Shown here: one piece after another, positions 63,302 through 64,000 of the stretch
Layout of the letters: each line of letters opens with the position of its first letter
Numbering within the stretch: the stretch's first letter is position 1
Source: Pardosa pseudoannulata
Taxonomy: Eukaryota; Arthropoda; Arachnida; Araneae; Lycosidae
Assembly (NCBI GenBank): GCA_032207245.1
Contig: CM063502.1
Location: 63,857,544-63,921,543 of the forward strand
Reading direction: 5' to 3'
Length of the DNA: 64,000 nucleotides
Notes under the pieces: generated by a model
The model's database searches: none
What the model saw: only the letters and a program-made list of their open reading frames with translations
What the model was told of the DNA's origin: nothing
Made by a program: the position numbers and the translations under genes

Positions 63302-64000
63302 ATAAAATTCTTTTCAAAATATATCAAATGTGTTTTACAAATTATGTTTCTGTTAAGTAGCTTTGATTTTTAAGTTTTCATTGCCTTTAAAAGGTAGGAA
63401 AGGGATAAGTTAAAAAAAACTGTCTACTTTCTATTTGTATAAATCAATCAAAAATGTTAAATTTATTCAAAAATCTATAAATTAATCTTCTTTCTCTTTT
63501 TTTAAAATAATATCAGAACGAAAAAAAACTTTGGTCCTTTTTTTTTTTCCATAAATCAAACTGAACCAGCTATATAAGTTAATATATGCATATCTATAAT
63601 GTATTATGTACCAATATCTGCAGATAAATTAAAACTGTACCAGCAATTGATTCTACACCATTTGTACTTACTATTTGATATAGCTTTCACTTTTAGTAAA
63701 AGAAGATATTTTGATTTCTAAACAACCATGTAGTTGTTTTCTATTAATATAGACGATTTAACGTGTTTTCTTACAAGTAGAAAAATTGAATTAGGAATCA
63801 CTATACATACTTGTGCATTCACAAGTATATTACAAAAATATATTAGCAAATTTTATGAAAAATCATAAAATCATATAAAACATTATAAATCTTACAAAGA
63901 TTTTTTTAAAAATTTTTAGTGTACTTCTATATAGATAAATTAAATACTTGAACAAATAAAATTATATTGTAGAAATGGCACAATTTTTTTAAACTTGTAA

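Overview
The window is animal nuclear DNA: very AT-rich, intron-rich and full of (TA)n microsatellites. It holds the 3' two thirds of one large protein-coding gene on the minus strand plus many transposable elements of several classes. An intact BEL/Pao LTR retrotransposon, several tRNA-derived SINE families and Tc1, pogo/Tigger and piggyBac fossils point to an invertebrate, most likely an arthropod. A chelicerate is my guess from general style only; nothing here proves it.

The gene is an ortholog of the MAP kinase kinase kinase ASK1 (MAP3K5 family). I traced 27 coding exons from 63033 down to the stop codon at 13701-13703. All their reading phases join without a break and give about 934 codons. 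In transcript order they encode the end of the central regulatory region (E1-E5), a complete protein kinase domain (E6-E13), a Ser-rich linker with an RSIS motif (E14-E16), the helical C-terminal region (E17-E21), a coiled coil (E22-E23) and a C-terminal SAM-like domain (E25-E27). The 5' end of the gene (thioredoxin-binding region and promoter) lies beyond position 64000.

The 8.5 kb intron between E17 and E18 carries a young, structurally complete BEL/Pao element (27909-33874, plus strand, antisense to the gene). It has 296-bp LTRs that differ at 3 positions, a 5-bp target duplication TAACC, and one open Gag-Pol frame of about 1711 codons. Other introns hold SINE copies (several with recognisable target duplications), piggyBac fossils and miniature elements, a fold-back hAT-like element, a dispersed repeat of about 550 bp present twice, and long AT microsatellites. 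Next to exon E18 lies a decayed partial copy of that exon's 3' half and flank.

From 1 to about 13.4 kb (downstream of the gene) I see no host gene. This part holds a tRNA-Val-like SINE with a perfect 14-bp target duplication, three copies of a roughly 170-bp SINE, a palindrome-bearing piggyBac-type miniature element, a 900-bp pogo/Tigger relic flanked by TA, a Tc1-like transposase fragment, and a perfect 16-bp-arm inverted repeat just past the gene. I found no operon-like unit, CRISPR array, rRNA or functional tRNA. The most notable content is the layered mobile-element record in and beside a conserved stress kinase gene.
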